Source of the DNA: Bacteroidales bacterium
GTDB taxonomy: Bacteria > Bacteroidota > Bacteroidia > Bacteroidales > UBA932
Length of the DNA stretch: 61,417 bases
Direction: 5' to 3'
NCBI GenBank assembly: GCA_017423025.1
Contig: JAFPGC010000011.1
Location: 1-61,417 of the forward strand
Below the pieces are notes generated by a model that was not told where the DNA came from, did no database searches, and saw nothing but the letters and a program-made list of their open reading frames with translations. The translations under genes and the position numbers were made by a program. This document shows positions 53,655 through 61,417 of this stretch, in pieces. The first letter of the stretch is position 1; the number at the start of each line of letters is the position of its first letter.

Positions 53655-54206
53655 ATGGCAGTAAAATCCAATCTTATCAACATGGTCGCAGTGCTGGGCC
53701 TCACCTGCCTGTTCTGTTCGGGCGTACTGGGTGGCGCCTATGTGCTCACCAAGGAGCCCATCGACAAGGCCGCGGCCGAGAAGACCAACAAGGCCATCTC
53801 CCAGGTGCTGCCTTCCTTCACCGAGGTTACGTACAACGAGGCCGATCATTATTACACCGCCACCGACGGTGAGACCCTCGTGGGCTATGCCATTGAATCT
53901 ACCGTGGTAGGCTTCGGCGGCCCGCTGAGCCTCATCGTGGGAATCACCCCTGACGGCGTGGTGTACAACACTTCCGTCCTCTCCCATGCCGAAACGCCGG
54001 GCCTGGGCGCCAAGTGCACCACCGACGCCAAGTTCATGGACCAGTGGAAGGGCTTCGACCCCTCCATCAAGAAACTCTCCGTCAAGAAGGACGGCGGTGA
54101 CGTAGACGCCATCACGGCTTCCACCATCACCTCCCGCGCCTACACCCTGGCGGTGGAGAATGCCCTTAAAGTATTTGAAACGTTAGGAGGACAAGACAAT
54201 GAGTAA
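53655..54206 (+). CDS. rnfG: Rnf complex subunit G
   Basis: A 183-residue subunit with one N-terminal helix and a periplasmic FMN domain. The covalent FMN site is within AITASTITSRAYT (pattern S/T-x-T-x-[ST]). HAETPGLGAKC is the other conserved stretch. It overlaps rnfE by eight bases. Confidence 0.94.
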   Translation: MAVKSNLINMVAVLGLTCLFCSGVLGGAYVLTKEPIDKAAAEKTNKAISQVLPSFTEVTYNEADHYYTATDGETLVGYAIESTVVGFGGPLSLIVGITPDGVVYNTSVLSHAETPGLGAKCTTDAKFMDQWKGFDPSIKKLSVKKDGGDVDAITASTITSRAYTLAVENALKVFETLGGQDNE

Positions 54207-54786
54207 GTTCAAACTGATTACCGACGGGTTGGTCAAGAACAACCCCACCTTTGTGCTCCTGCTGGGTATGTGCCCCACGCTGGCCACTACCACATCGGCC
54301 ATCAACGGCCTTTCCATGGGTCTAGCCACGCTCTTTGTGCTGGTGCTTAGCAACATGGCCATATCGGCCATCGCCCCCGTGGTGCCGGACAAGGTACACA
54401 TTCCCGTGTATATCGTAGTTATCGCCACCTTCGTGACGCTTCTGCAGCTGCTCATGCAGGCCTATACCCCGGCCATGTACGAGACCCTGGGCCTGTTCAT
54501 CCCGCTCATCGTGGTCAACTGCATCGTGCTGGGCCGTGCCGAGGCCTTCGCCAACAAGCATGGCGTAGGAGAGAGCGCTCTGGACGGCATCGGCGTAGGC
54601 CTGGGCTTCACCTGCTCACTCACCGTGCTGGGCCTTGTGCGTGAGATCCTGGGAAGCGGCAGCGCATTCGGCTACAACTTCATCGGCGGCCACGATGGTA
54701 TGCTGGCCTTTGTCATGGCTCCCGGCGCTTTCCTGTGCCTGGGTTACCTGATGGTCCTGTTCAACAAATTCCTTAAAAAGAACTAG
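54199..54786 (+). CDS. rnfE: Rnf complex subunit E
   Basis: A 195-residue membrane subunit with six helices, homologous to RnfA and NqrD. Typical stretches are GLVKNNPTFVLLLGMCPTLATT and IVVNCIVLGRAEAFA, where the Cys is expected at the shared [2Fe-2S] site of RnfA/E. Three bases before rnfA. Confidence 0.95.
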   Translation: MSKFKLITDGLVKNNPTFVLLLGMCPTLATTTSAINGLSMGLATLFVLVLSNMAISAIAPVVPDKVHIPVYIVVIATFVTLLQLLMQAYTPAMYETLGLFIPLIVVNCIVLGRAEAFANKHGVGESALDGIGVGLGFTCSLTVLGLVREILGSGSAFGYNFIGGHDGMLAFVMAPGAFLCLGYLMVLFNKFLKKN

Positions 54787-54789
54787 GCT

Positions 54790-55389
54790 ATGGAGTACTT
54801 TCTGATTATTATTTCGGCGATTTTTGTCAACAATATCGTCCTGGCACAGTTCCTGGGTATCTGCCCCTTCCTGGGCGTATCCAACAAACTGTCCACCGCC
54901 ACGGGTATGTCCATGGCCGTGTGCTTCGTGATTACGCTGGCCACGCTGGTTACCTATCTTATCAATAAGTACCTGCTGGTTCCCTTCAACATCACGTTCC
55001 TGCAGACCATCGCCTTCATCCTGGTCATCGCTGCCCTGGTGCAGATGGTAGAGATTGTGCTCAAGAAAGTGTCCCCGTCCCTGTATCAGGCCCTGGGTAT
55101 CTTCCTGCCCCTCATTACCACCAACTGCGCAGTTCTGGGTGTCGCCATCAATGTGGTCACCAAGGAGTTCGCCTTTGTTCCCGGCGGCATGCTCAACCTG
55201 GGCCAGGCCCTGGTTTATGCTTTCGCCACCTCGCTGGGCTACGGCCTGGCCATGGTCATCTTCGCCGGCATCCGTGAGCATCTGGCCCTGAACAATGTTC
55301 CCAAGGCTTTCAAGGGTGTGCCCATCGCCATCATCAGCGTAGGCATTCTGGCCCTGGCCTTCATGGGATTCAGCGGAATGGTTAAGTAA
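54790..55389 (+). CDS. rnfA: Rnf complex subunit A
   Basis: A 199-residue membrane subunit, inverted homologue of Rnf[22 protein letters not shown] and [14 protein letters not shown] carry the Cys residues of the membrane cluster. With RnfB-C-D-G-E it completes the six-subunit complex, which pumps Na+ or H+ while moving electrons from ferredoxin to NAD+. End of the rnf operon; three hairpins follow. Confidence 0.96.
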   Translation: MEYFLIIISAIFVNNIVLAQFLGICPFLGVSNKLSTATGMSMAVCFVITLATLVTYLINKYLLVPFNITFLQTIAFILVIAALVQMVEIVLKKVSPSLYQALGIFLPLITTNCAVLGVAINVVTKEFAFVPGGMLNLGQALVYAFATSLGYGLAMVIFAGIREHLALNNVPKAFKGVPIAIISVGILALAFMGFSGMVK

Positions 55390-55393
55390 ACAT

Positions 55394-55417
55394 GATGCCC
55401 GGCTTTGTCCGGGCATC
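55394..55417 (+). terminator. First hairpin after rnfA
   Basis: GATGCCCGG pairs with CCGGGCATC around a short loop, four bases after the rnfA stop, followed by TTC rather than a U tract. Confidence 0.6.
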
Positions 55418-55424
55418 TTCAAAT

Positions 55425-55454
55425 AGGAAGCCGTCCCTTGTGGGGCGGCTTCCT
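55425..55454 (+). terminator. Second hairpin after rnfA
   Basis: AGGAAGCCGTCCC pairs with GGGGCGGCTTCCT (13 bp, one G-U) with a TTGT loop, followed by CCTTTGTTG. The strongest terminator candidate for the rnf operon. Confidence 0.7.
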
Positions 55455-55468
55455 CCTTTGTTGTACAA

Positions 55469-55498
55469 TTTTGGGCCGTCCCGGAGGGCGGCCCAAAA
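55469..55498. terminator. Third hairpin, probably two-sided
   Basis: TTTTGGGCCGTCC pairs with GGGCGGCCCAAAA (13 bp, one G-U) around CGGA. The T/A ends make it a possible terminator for both rnf and the convergent DUF3868 gene ending at 55522. Confidence 0.7.
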
Positions 55499-55521
55499 GT
55501 CATTCAAAAGCAAAGCTGCTG

Positions 55522-56778
55522 TTACTCGCAGCACTTGCCACAATTACGCATGTACTGGTAGCGGCTCACTTCCTGGTAGTAGGCGCAGGCCTCTTCAATA
55601 CCGCCCTCGCAGGCCTTCTTGAAGTGGTAGGTGGCGCTTCTCCAGTCTTTCATGAGACCGGCCAGGGTTCCGCGTGCGTACTCGGCCTCGGCGTCGTCAT
55701 CGGCGGTGGCCAGGTATTCGGCAGCCTTCTCGTAGTCACCCTTCTCCATCTCGGCGTAGGCCAGGTCTACCTTGGTCTCGGTGGCCTCGAAGTCGGTGGT
55801 CTTGAAGGTGATGGTGTAGGTGGTGGTGCGGAGGTAAGGCAGGCACTTGGTACGGATGGTGCCATAGTTGGCCATGTTGCGGAGCTTGGCTTCCTTAGCG
55901 TCGGGATCCAGGTTGCCGTCAATGACAGACAGCATTTCGCCCTTGTTATTGAAGGAGGACTGGGCAACAAAGTTACGCAGGCCTTCCCAGTTCTCGGGAA
56001 CAGACTCGGACTTGATCAAGCCGGCAGGGAAGTCGTACTTGCCAACCACATAGTTGTAGACAGCCTGGGTACGGCCAGCGGCCAGACGCTCGTTCACGGA
56101 GTACTTGCCTTCAGGGGAAGCGGTACCCTTGATCACTACGGACTGGATTTCAGCTTCCTTAGCGGCCTTGACCTGGTCGATGGAGTTGGTAATCTTGGCC
56201 AGCTCGTCAGCGTTGTTGAGATACTTCTCGTTCAGAGTGGTGCCGTTCACAGGGAAGTCAACGATGGCTTCGCCGGTGATGGTCTCGATCTTCTTCATCT
56301 TCTCGGGATCCATAGTACGATAGGCGGGAGTGAATTCAATGCACTTCTCCACGTACTTGGCAATTTCTTCCACTTCTTCGACACCGCTGTCACCGCAGCA
56401 GCCGTCATACTCGTGGACCAGCTCCAGACGGGCGCCGTCCATCCACTTGTCATAAGGAACAGACTCGTTCACCGAAACCACGGTGGGCAGATCCTTCTTG
56501 GCGTAGGCCTTCTTCTCATTAACACCGTAGGCATTGAGGTTGGGATAGAACTTGTCTTTGGAGTACATGCCGATAGGGCTCAGCTTCACAACGTTTTCAC
56601 CATCGGTGATCTGGGGAGTGAGGACGAAAGTCTTCGCACCCTTGAGCATCTGCTGGGTCAGCTGGATATCGGCCTCTACCTTCATCACATCGCCTACGCG
56701 TGTGAGACAGGCTTTTTGCGTCTGAGCGAAGACGCTCAGAGGGAGGAGGATAGATAATACTAAAAGAACGCGTTTCAT
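55522..56778 (-). CDS. DUF3868/OmpA-like exported protein with C-terminal TPR
   Basis: A 418-residue protein with signal peptide MKRVLLVLSILLPLSVFAQ. Residues about 20-180 resemble the DUF3868 domain known from Bacteroidota fimbrial and outer membrane proteins. The centre (VVIKGTASPEGKYSVNERLAAGRTQAVYNYV) is an OmpA C-terminal-like peptidoglycan-binding pattern. The end (DLAYAEMEKGDYEKAAEYLATADDD, ATYHFKKACEGGIEEACAYYQEV) is TPR-like. A final cluster NCGKCCE adds several Cys. It may anchor outer membrane structures to the wall; the target is unknown. ATG 56778 is the start of the signal peptide. It diverges from the giant lipoprotein gene. Confidence 0.8.
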   Translation of the reverse strand: MKRVLLVLSILLPLSVFAQTQKACLTRVGDVMKVEADIQLTQQMLKGAKTFVLTPQITDGENVVKLSPIGMYSKDKFYPNLNAYGVNEKKAYAKKDLPTVVSVNESVPYDKWMDGARLELVHEYDGCCGDSGVEEVEEIAKYVEKCIEFTPAYRTMDPEKMKKIETITGEAIVDFPVNGTTLNEKYLNNADELAKITNSIDQVKAAKEAEIQSVVIKGTASPEGKYSVNERLAAGRTQAVYNYVVGKYDFPAGLIKSESVPENWEGLRNFVAQSSFNNKGEMLSVIDGNLDPDAKEAKLRNMANYGTIRTKCLPYLRTTTYTITFKTTDFEATETKVDLAYAEMEKGDYEKAAEYLATADDDAEAEYARGTLAGLMKDWRSATYHFKKACEGGIEEACAYYQEVSRYQYMRNCGKCCE

Positions 56779-56783
56779 AAAAA

Positions 56784-56791
56784 TAAAGATA
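56784..56791 (-). promoter_or_regulatory. Promoter -7 candidate for the DUF3868 gene
   Basis: The minus strand reads TATCTTTA (seven of eight), five bases before the start at 56778. TACTTTTA a few bases further upstream is an alternative. Confidence 0.35.
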
Positions 56792-56904
56792 AAAGTATAA
56801 CCCGACAATTCTCGGGGGAGAACCGGCGGACATTTTAAATAATTTTATGAATACAGACCTCTGTACGACAAAGTTAAAAACTTTTATTTTTTTCACGAAA
56901 TTTT

Positions 56905-56935
56905 TTTGCAGAAAATAAAAAATGACCTATATTTG
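56905..56935 (+). promoter_or_regulatory. Full-consensus promoter of the giant lipoprotein operon
   Basis: TTTG (56905-56908), 19 bases, then TATATTTG (56928-56935): an exact match to the Bacteroidota TTTG-N19-TAnnTTTG promoter. It predicts a transcript start near 56941 and a leader of about 265 bases. Confidence 0.85.
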
Positions 56936-56947
56936 TGCTTGCAACAC

Positions 56948-57064
56948 ATGCGTGTAATCATGGGTGTATTGTGCAACAATATGGCTAAAAAGGGCTCAAG
57001 CACTAACTTGGGTCGGTGTTCTGCTAGGAACTTAACCATATATTTATTAAGGACAAACTATTAA
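56948..57064 (+). CDS. Possible leader peptide, 38 residues
   Basis: ATG at 56948, about seven bases after the predicted transcript start, opens a frame ending with TAA at 57062-57064. The product would start MRVIMGVLCNNMAKKGSSTN and is basic, with several Leu, Arg and Cys. The stop lies 36 bases before the attenuator-like hairpin. There is no homology I can recognise, so translation is unproven. Confidence 0.3.
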   Translation: MRVIMGVLCNNMAKKGSSTNLGRCSARNLTIYLLRTNY

Positions 57065-57099
57065 AAAACAAACAACATCAAGGACAACAAATAATACAG

Positions 57100-57137
57100 A
57101 AGTGCGGTCCCTGCGACAGCATTGACTGCGCTTTTTT
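57100..57137 (+). terminator. Attenuator-like hairpin in the leader
   Basis: AAGTGCGGTC pairs with GACTGCGCTT (G-U pairs included) around a 14-base loop, followed by TTTTTT at 57132-57137. It lies 70 bases before the lipoprotein start, so full read-through is needed to express the gene. Confidence 0.6.
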
Positions 57138-57207
57138 GTGAATCCAGACCACTTAGAAATCAATCAAAACAAACAAATCACTAATTATCCAAATTAAATT
57201 AAACGCT

Positions 57208-60200
57208 ATGCAAAAAAAATCTTTACTCGTTGCGCTGTTCTTTGGGGCTCTGTGCCTCACGGGCTGCTTGAAGAACGAGGAATCTGCCTCCGTTGCGCAG
57301 GTTCGCATTGCAAAGGCAGAGGAACTCAAAGCCGCTGCCGCCCTTAAAAATGCCAAGGCTCAGGCAGAGGTTATCTATGCCAACGCCGAGGCTAAGCTGA
57401 AAGAGGCCCAGGCCGCTCTCATCAACGCCCAGGCCGAGACCGAGAAAGTTCGCGCCGAACTCCTCAAGGTTCAGGTTAAGCTTCAGGAAGTGAAGGTTGA
57501 CGAAGAGAGAGTCGTTCTGCAGAAGATGCAGGCCGAACTGGAAGTTCTCCTCGCCAAGGCCGAAGCTCAGAAGCAGTTCTGGGTGAACGAACTCAACAAC
57601 CTCCTTGCCCAGGCTGAGGTAGACGCCGTCGAGAATGCCCAGAAGCTCATCGAAGCCCAGGCAGACGTTGAGGCCTACATCCTCAAGCTCGAAGGTGAGA
57701 AGGCCGACAGCGCCGCTGTCTATTCCCAGAAGTACTTCGCCGCCCTCGGTGAGATTGAGAAACTCCAGATTGAGGAAATCAAGTACAAGGCTATGCGCGC
57801 TCTCGTGAACCAGGGTGCCGTCATTGCCCGCGAGGTTATCTACATGGAGATTGAGGATAACAACGAAGAGATCGCCAAGAACGAGGCCATCATCGCCCAC
57901 CTGAAGGAGCACCAGTCCTGGACTCCCGAACAGGCCGAGGCCGCTCTGGCTGCAGCCCGCGAAGAACTGGAGCAGGCTTACACTGCTTATCAGGATGCTG
58001 TTGAGTTTGAGAATACTCTCGAGCAAACAGAGACCGAGGTTTGGAACAAGTCTGCTGACTTCACCTACGGTTGGCCCAACAGCTTCGTAAACGACCTGAA
58101 GGCTTTCGTTCCCGGCGTTACCAAGTCTGGATTTGATACCGAATATGGCTGGTTTGAACAGACCGGTTATTATGACGAGGAAGGCGAATTTGTTCCTCTG
58201 TACAATAGAGAGCAGGTGCGTTATGTCAGTGAGCGCTATCCCGATGTGGAAGTGTATGCCATGGGCGATTTCACCGTTGTGCATCATCCCGCCATCCTTC
58301 CTGCTACTATCTACTATGACAACATCGATGAACTCCTTGCCTCTTATACCGAGGCTGTCGCTGCCGGCGCCGCCGAGGCTGTTGCTGACTTCGGAGATGA
58401 ACTGGAAGACGGGAGTGAAATTCTCGAGGCCCGGATCGACGCCAACGAAGAGCGTCTTGCCCTCCACCAGAAATATGTTGACGCCCGCAAGGAGACCGTT
58501 GAGAAGGCCGAGAAGAAATTCCTGAATGACCTCGCCGCCAAGGAGAGCGCTGAAGCCGCTGCCGCCGCAGCATGGGATAATTTCCAGGAGTACTGGCTGG
58601 TACATTATGATGCTTCCCGTCAGCTTGTCTACGATCTTTACGATGCCAAGACCGCCTATGCTGCCAAGAAGAAGGTTTCCGATGAGAAGCAGATCGCTCT
58701 TAGCCTTAAGATGGGTTCCATCGCCGGTTTGAAGACCGCTGCTACCGAGGCCAAAGACGCTGAAGCCAAGGCCGAAGGTGCATACCACGTGGCTCAGAAC
58801 AAGGCCAAATCCGAAGCTACTACCGAAGTGGCGGATCTGAATAACGCTCTTGCAAACTACAATCCCAAATTCGACGCCAGCAAGGCCAAGAAGGTTGGTG
58901 ACAAGTGGGTCAATGAAGTGAAGGGTGGTGATAACATCATTGCCGCTAAGGCTCAGGCTGACGTTCTTGACCAGAACGAGGTTGTGAAAGCTAAGAAGGA
59001 AGCCTTTGATAAGGCTGCCGATGATCTTGTGAGACATCCTAAGGGATCCGAGGGTTATGCTGATTACAAGAAAGCATATGACGATGCCGAGGCCGCTTAC
59101 GATAAAGCCCAGGAAGACTACAATACGCTTGTAACCGCCGAAGGTAAGGCCAAGACCAAGTATGAGAATGCCAAGAAGGCTTACGATGAGGTCTTCGGTC
59201 CTGTAGAGACTGCCAAGAAGGCTTGGGATGACGCTGTCAAGGCTAGGGCTGCTGCCGAAAAGGCTGTTACCGATGCTGAGGCTGATACCAAGAAGGGTGG
59301 TAAGACCTACGACGAATGGGATGCTGCCAATACTGAGACCAAGGCCGCCGAGGCTGTTGTCACTGCTAAAAAGGCTGCCATGAAGGCTGCTATCGGCAAG
59401 GAAGAAGATACCGAGGCTACCAAGCTGTACGAAGCTTACCTGGCCGCCGCTGACAAGGCTGCAAAGGCCTCTGCTTCCTGGTTCGACCTTTTGAAGGTTT
59501 ACATCAAGTACAATCCCGATGAGATTGACGAACTTGACGAGTATCCTTGGGAGAATCTTTACGACAATCCTCGGGATGCTGAGTTCAGTTGGATTAACTC
59601 CAGCTTCCAGGTAGATTATACCGCTACCGTTTATGACGCAGACGGTGAAGAGGTAGCCATTGCCGATCTCTATCCTACGGTCAAATCGATGGGCCTTGTG
59701 GTCACGGTTGTTCCTCCTACCAGCATGGACGGCAAATTTGATTTCGACGTTGAACAAGTCTTCTTTGACGAAGATGGCAATGAGGTAGAGGAAGCTGAGG
59801 CTGCTCTTGTTCCTAATTATTTCCTGTCTCTGTCTTATGAGAACGAATTCCTGCAGCAAATCATTGACGCCACTCCCGAATTTATTGCTGCAGCCGAGGA
59901 TCTTGCAACTGAATTCGTGAAGGGCGTTGCAGAGCATGCTCAGGAGATTAGCGAGAACGCTCAGGCTTACAAGGCTTACGAAGAGAGCTACGATGCTTGG
60001 GTTGACGAACGTCTGGAGGCCAGCGAGGCAGTCATTGAGGCCGAAAAGGACACCTTCGATGCTAAGAAGGAGTACGAGGACGCCCTGGCTGCATATGAGG
60101 CCACTGAGGCTATCGTCGACGAAGGTATGTGGGTCTACGATCCTACCGAGCAAATCGAAGAGGCCGCATTCCACCAGGATGGCTTCGCTTGGATCCCCAT

Positions 60201-60450
60201 CAACGATACTATCGAATACTTCGAGGATCAGAACGAGAAGCTTGCCTTTGAGAACAAGTTCTATCAGAATGTTCTTACCGATGGCAAGAAGGTCCTGACC
60301 GTTGTGAACGAGATCATTGATCAGAAGCTCCAGGTTGTCAGCGACAACCTCGAGATCCTGGCCACCATCGCCTTCAAGTACAGAGCCATCATGAACGCCT
60401 ACCTCGGAATTGTCGAGGGTGAGGGCAGTGGTGACGAAGACGAGGAGTAA
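57208..60450 (+). CDS. Giant coiled-coil lipoprotein
   Basis: A 1080-residue protein with a lipobox LCLTGC (Cys20) and acidic residues soon after it (LKNEES), a pattern compatible with surface display. Residues about 25-280 are continuous Ala/Lys/Glu heptads; about 280-400 is a compact part rich in Tyr, Phe and Trp (SADFTYGWPNSFVNDL); about 400-800 is a second coiled coil with repeated AKKAYD/AEKAV-like units; about 800-920 is beta-rich (VVTVVPPTSMDGKFDFDVEQV); the rest is helical, ending in an acidic tail EGSGDEDEE. I do not recognise a family. The length of coil would let it span the periplasm or form surface fibres. The barrel gene that follows may be a partner. Confidence 0.85.
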   Translation: MQKKSLLVALFFGALCLTGCLKNEESASVAQVRIAKAEELKAAAALKNAKAQAEVIYANAEAKLKEAQAALINAQAETEKVRAELLKVQVKLQEVKVDEERVVLQKMQAELEVLLAKAEAQKQFWVNELNNLLAQAEVDAVENAQKLIEAQADVEAYILKLEGEKADSAAVYSQKYFAALGEIEKLQIEEIKYKAMRALVNQGAVIAREVIYMEIEDNNEEIAKNEAIIAHLKEHQSWTPEQAEAALAAAREELEQAYTAYQDAVEFENTLEQTETEVWNKSADFTYGWPNSFVNDLKAFVPGVTKSGFDTEYGWFEQTGYYDEEGEFVPLYNREQVRYVSERYPDVEVYAMGDFTVVHHPAILPATIYYDNIDELLASYTEAVAAGAAEAVADFGDELEDGSEILEARIDANEERLALHQKYVDARKETVEKAEKKFLNDLAAKESAEAAAAAAWDNFQEYWLVHYDASRQLVYDLYDAKTAYAAKKKVSDEKQIALSLKMGSIAGLKTAATEAKDAEAKAEGAYHVAQNKAKSEATTEVADLNNALANYNPKFDASKAKKVGDKWVNEVKGGDNIIAAKAQADVLDQNEVVKAKKEAFDKAADDLVRHPKGSEGYADYKKAYDDAEAAYDKAQEDYNTLVTAEGKAKTKYENAKKAYDEVFGPVETAKKAWDDAVKARAAAEKAVTDAEADTKKGGKTYDEWDAANTETKAAEAVVTAKKAAMKAAIGKEEDTEATKLYEAYLAAADKAAKASASWFDLLKVYIKYNPDEIDELDEYPWENLYDNPRDAEFSWINSSFQVDYTATVYDADGEEVAIADLYPTVKSMGLVVTVVPPTSMDGKFDFDVEQVFFDEDGNEVEEAEAALVPNYFLSLSYENEFLQQIIDATPEFIAAAEDLATEFVKGVAEHAQEISENAQAYKAYEESYDAWVDERLEASEAVIEAEKDTFDAKKEYEDALAAYEATEAIVDEGMWVYDPTEQIEEAAFHQDGFAWIPINDTIEYFEDQNEKLAFENKFYQNVLTDGKKVLTVVNEIIDQKLQVVSDNLEILATIAFKYRAIMNAYLGIVEGEGSGDEDEE

Positions 60451-60496
60451 TCAAACCCACTAAGTCAAAGGAATTGTAAATTACAACCAGTAATCA

Positions 60497-61246
60497 ATGA
60501 ATATCAAAAGCATAATTACACTCGCTGCCGTGGTTCTGTTATCCGCCGCCACAGTGAATGCCCAAGAAAAGACGGGCCGTACCCAGCCTGTCCGGATTGG
60601 AGTAGCCCTGACGGCCGGAGCCAACAGCTACCTGAGCGTGAGTGCCCTCCCGGGTATGCTTACTTCTTACGGAACCCAGGCCCTGTCCGCCGGTTGGACG
60701 GACAAGGCCCTGGCTTTCGGAATCGAAGGAAGCTTGATTTTCTGCGACCGCTGGAAACTGGATGTAGGAGGTGCCTTCTCGTACTACAACAACCCGAGCT
60801 ACGCTCTGGTACCCGGTACGATGGGTGACACCTACGAGATGGGAGAAATCCCGACCTACGAGCCCGTAGATGCGAAAATCAACCTCAACTGGCTGGCCAA
60901 CATCGCCTTCAGTTACTATTTCCGCATCCCCGCCGTGCCCAACCTCCGTCCCTACGTGGGTCTGAGGGCCCAGGGTGGCTACGCCTCCGACTTGTGGGCA
61001 TACGATGACTACAGAGCCATGGGTAACAGCGCAGGCGAGGCATACACCGTTTGTGGTGGTGTTCTCACCGGTGTGGACTACTACTTCAGCAAGAACTTCT
61101 TCGTGGGTGCTTCCGTGGAGCCTTTCCGCTACACCTACGGCGTGGTGAAGTATCGTCCTCAGGAAGGTCTGTCCATCCTGGGCGCCGACACTCACTTCAT
61201 GAGTGGTTTCGCTGCTCCCCAGCTTAAGATCGGCTTCCTCTTCTAA
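60497..61246 (+). CDS. Outer membrane beta-barrel protein
   Basis: A 249-residue protein with signal peptide ending TVNAQ and strands such as KLDVGGAFSYYNN, IAFSYYFRIPAVPNLRPYVGLRAQGGYA and QLKIGFLF (C-terminal Phe). It resembles small Bacteroidota porin-like barrels. It lies 46 bases after the giant lipoprotein gene on the same strand and shares the promoter at 56905 unless another exists in the gap. It may anchor or export that lipoprotein, which is inference from position only. Confidence 0.85.
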   Translation: MNIKSIITLAAVVLLSAATVNAQEKTGRTQPVRIGVALTAGANSYLSVSALPGMLTSYGTQALSAGWTDKALAFGIEGSLIFCDRWKLDVGGAFSYYNNPSYALVPGTMGDTYEMGEIPTYEPVDAKINLNWLANIAFSYYFRIPAVPNLRPYVGLRAQGGYASDLWAYDDYRAMGNSAGEAYTVCGGVLTGVDYYFSKNFFVGASVEPFRYTYGVVKYRPQEGLSILGADTHFMSGFAAPQLKIGFLF

Positions 61247-61270
61247 GAATCCGTTTCCAATCCTATACGA

Positions 61271-61302
61271 AAGACCGCCGGTTTTCCCGACGGTCTTTTT
61301 TT
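61271..61302 (+). terminator. Intrinsic terminator before the group II intron
   Basis: AAGACCG pairs with CGGTCTT, a C/A mismatch, then CGG with CCG, loop TTTTC, and seven T residues (61296-61302). It ends the lipoprotein/barrel operon. Confidence 0.92.
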
Positions 61303-61417
61303 GTGTTCGCCCAGCACGAGCGTATTCTAACGGGTGCAAGTCCCCAAACCGCCCTGATAGTGGGAAGGTTACAGCCAAAGGCAAGGGTGTCCGCCGTGAG
61401 ACGGAATCTGAAGGAAG
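61303..61417 (+). mobile_element. Group II intron, 5' part of domain I (truncated by the window)
   Basis: The sequence begins GTGTTCGCCCAGCACGAG, close to the GUGYG 5' end of group II introns, directly after the T tract of the terminator. Typical domain I stretches follow: ACGGGTGCAAGTCCCC, AGCCAAAGGCAAGGGTGTCC and GTGAGACGGAATCTGAAGG. The rest, including any reverse transcriptase, lies beyond the window. The exact first base is inferred. Confidence 0.85.

Larger units (their letters stand above)
56941..57207 (+). other. Long structured 5' leader
   Basis: Between the promoter and the ATG at 57208 there is no long gene. Visible are a hairpin GGCTCAAG/CTTGGGTC (56993-57014), a small stem GTTC/GAAC just after it, and a 10-bp stem (57100-57133 with G-U pairs) followed by six T residues (57132-57137) that looks like an attenuator. 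A 38-codon reading frame (56948-57064) covers the first part. The last 70 bases are A-rich and unstructured. The family is not recognised. Confidence 0.6.

Noticed and set aside
57223-60174. A 983-codon minus-strand open frame opposite the giant lipoprotein
   Set aside because: It is Leu/Gly/Ser-rich as expected from the complement of Ala/Lys/Glu codons; no start signal or promoter faces it.

Overview
The window is ordinary chromosomal sequence of a GC-rich member of the Bacteroidota, most likely Bacteroidales. Supporting signs are promoter boxes of the TAnnTTTG type before many genes, no Shine-Dalgarno habit, GldH, DUF4271, DUF2723, DUF3868 and YitT families, an ATP synthase operon in the order beta-epsilon-a-c-b-delta-alpha-gamma, and an Rnf operon preceded by an RseC-like gene. 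Assignment below order is not possible from the sequence alone.

Layout. 1-1435: 3' end of rpsB, then tsf and a terminator. 1452-3836 (minus): a small lipoprotein and an unusual peptidase S51/ATP-grasp fusion. 4026-10943: the whole F1Fo ATP synthase operon, interrupted between atpA and atpG by a structured repeat. 11060-18800: YitT, M20 dipeptidase, HAD phosphatase, an OPA-type transporter, MATE, rsgA and an SGNH hydrolase. 18956-24496: malQ, a SUI1-like factor, DUF4271, a HemD-like gene, rnpA, yidD, menG. 24642-32540: a DUF2723 membrane glycosyltransferase, a metzincin protease, a methyltransferase, pgk. 32667-39361: lgt, then a TolC/MFP/RND efflux operon. 39502-49104: a PII-like gene, trxA, a barrel protein, LOG, polyprenyl synthetase, holB, ricT, gldH, trmB, a MerR gene, Nif3, a zinc-ribbon gene, dnaB. 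49108-55389: DUF3108, rseC and rnfBCDGEA. 55522-61246: a DUF3868/OmpA-like protein divergent from a long leader, a 1080-residue coiled-coil lipoprotein and a beta-barrel protein. The window ends inside the 5' part of a group II intron lying just after a terminator.

Functionally the window joins membrane energetics (Rnf uses ferredoxin oxidation to build an ion gradient, ATP synthase uses it, MenG serves the quinone pool) with envelope biogenesis (Lgt, YidD, GldH, RND efflux, barrels) and core information processing (EF-Ts, DnaB, HolB, RnpA, TrmB, RsgA).

What the genes do not explain is the repeat landscape. (1) The 7-mer GGCCGAT/ATCGGCC is strongly over-represented on both strands, and its palindrome ATCGGCCGAT occurs at least four times, reminiscent of cyanobacterial HIP1. 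(2) Short palindromic repeats sit in frame inside conserved genes (atpB, atpG, MATE, DUF2723, rnfB). (3) A structured repeat occurs twice with conserved linkers but different, compensating stems. (4) A second hairpin repeat lies twice just upstream of promoters that are themselves embedded in long inverted repeats. (5) Several promoters place the -7 box 5-8 bases before the start codon, predicting leaderless or nearly leaderless mRNAs. No tRNA, rRNA, CRISPR array or phage gene was seen.
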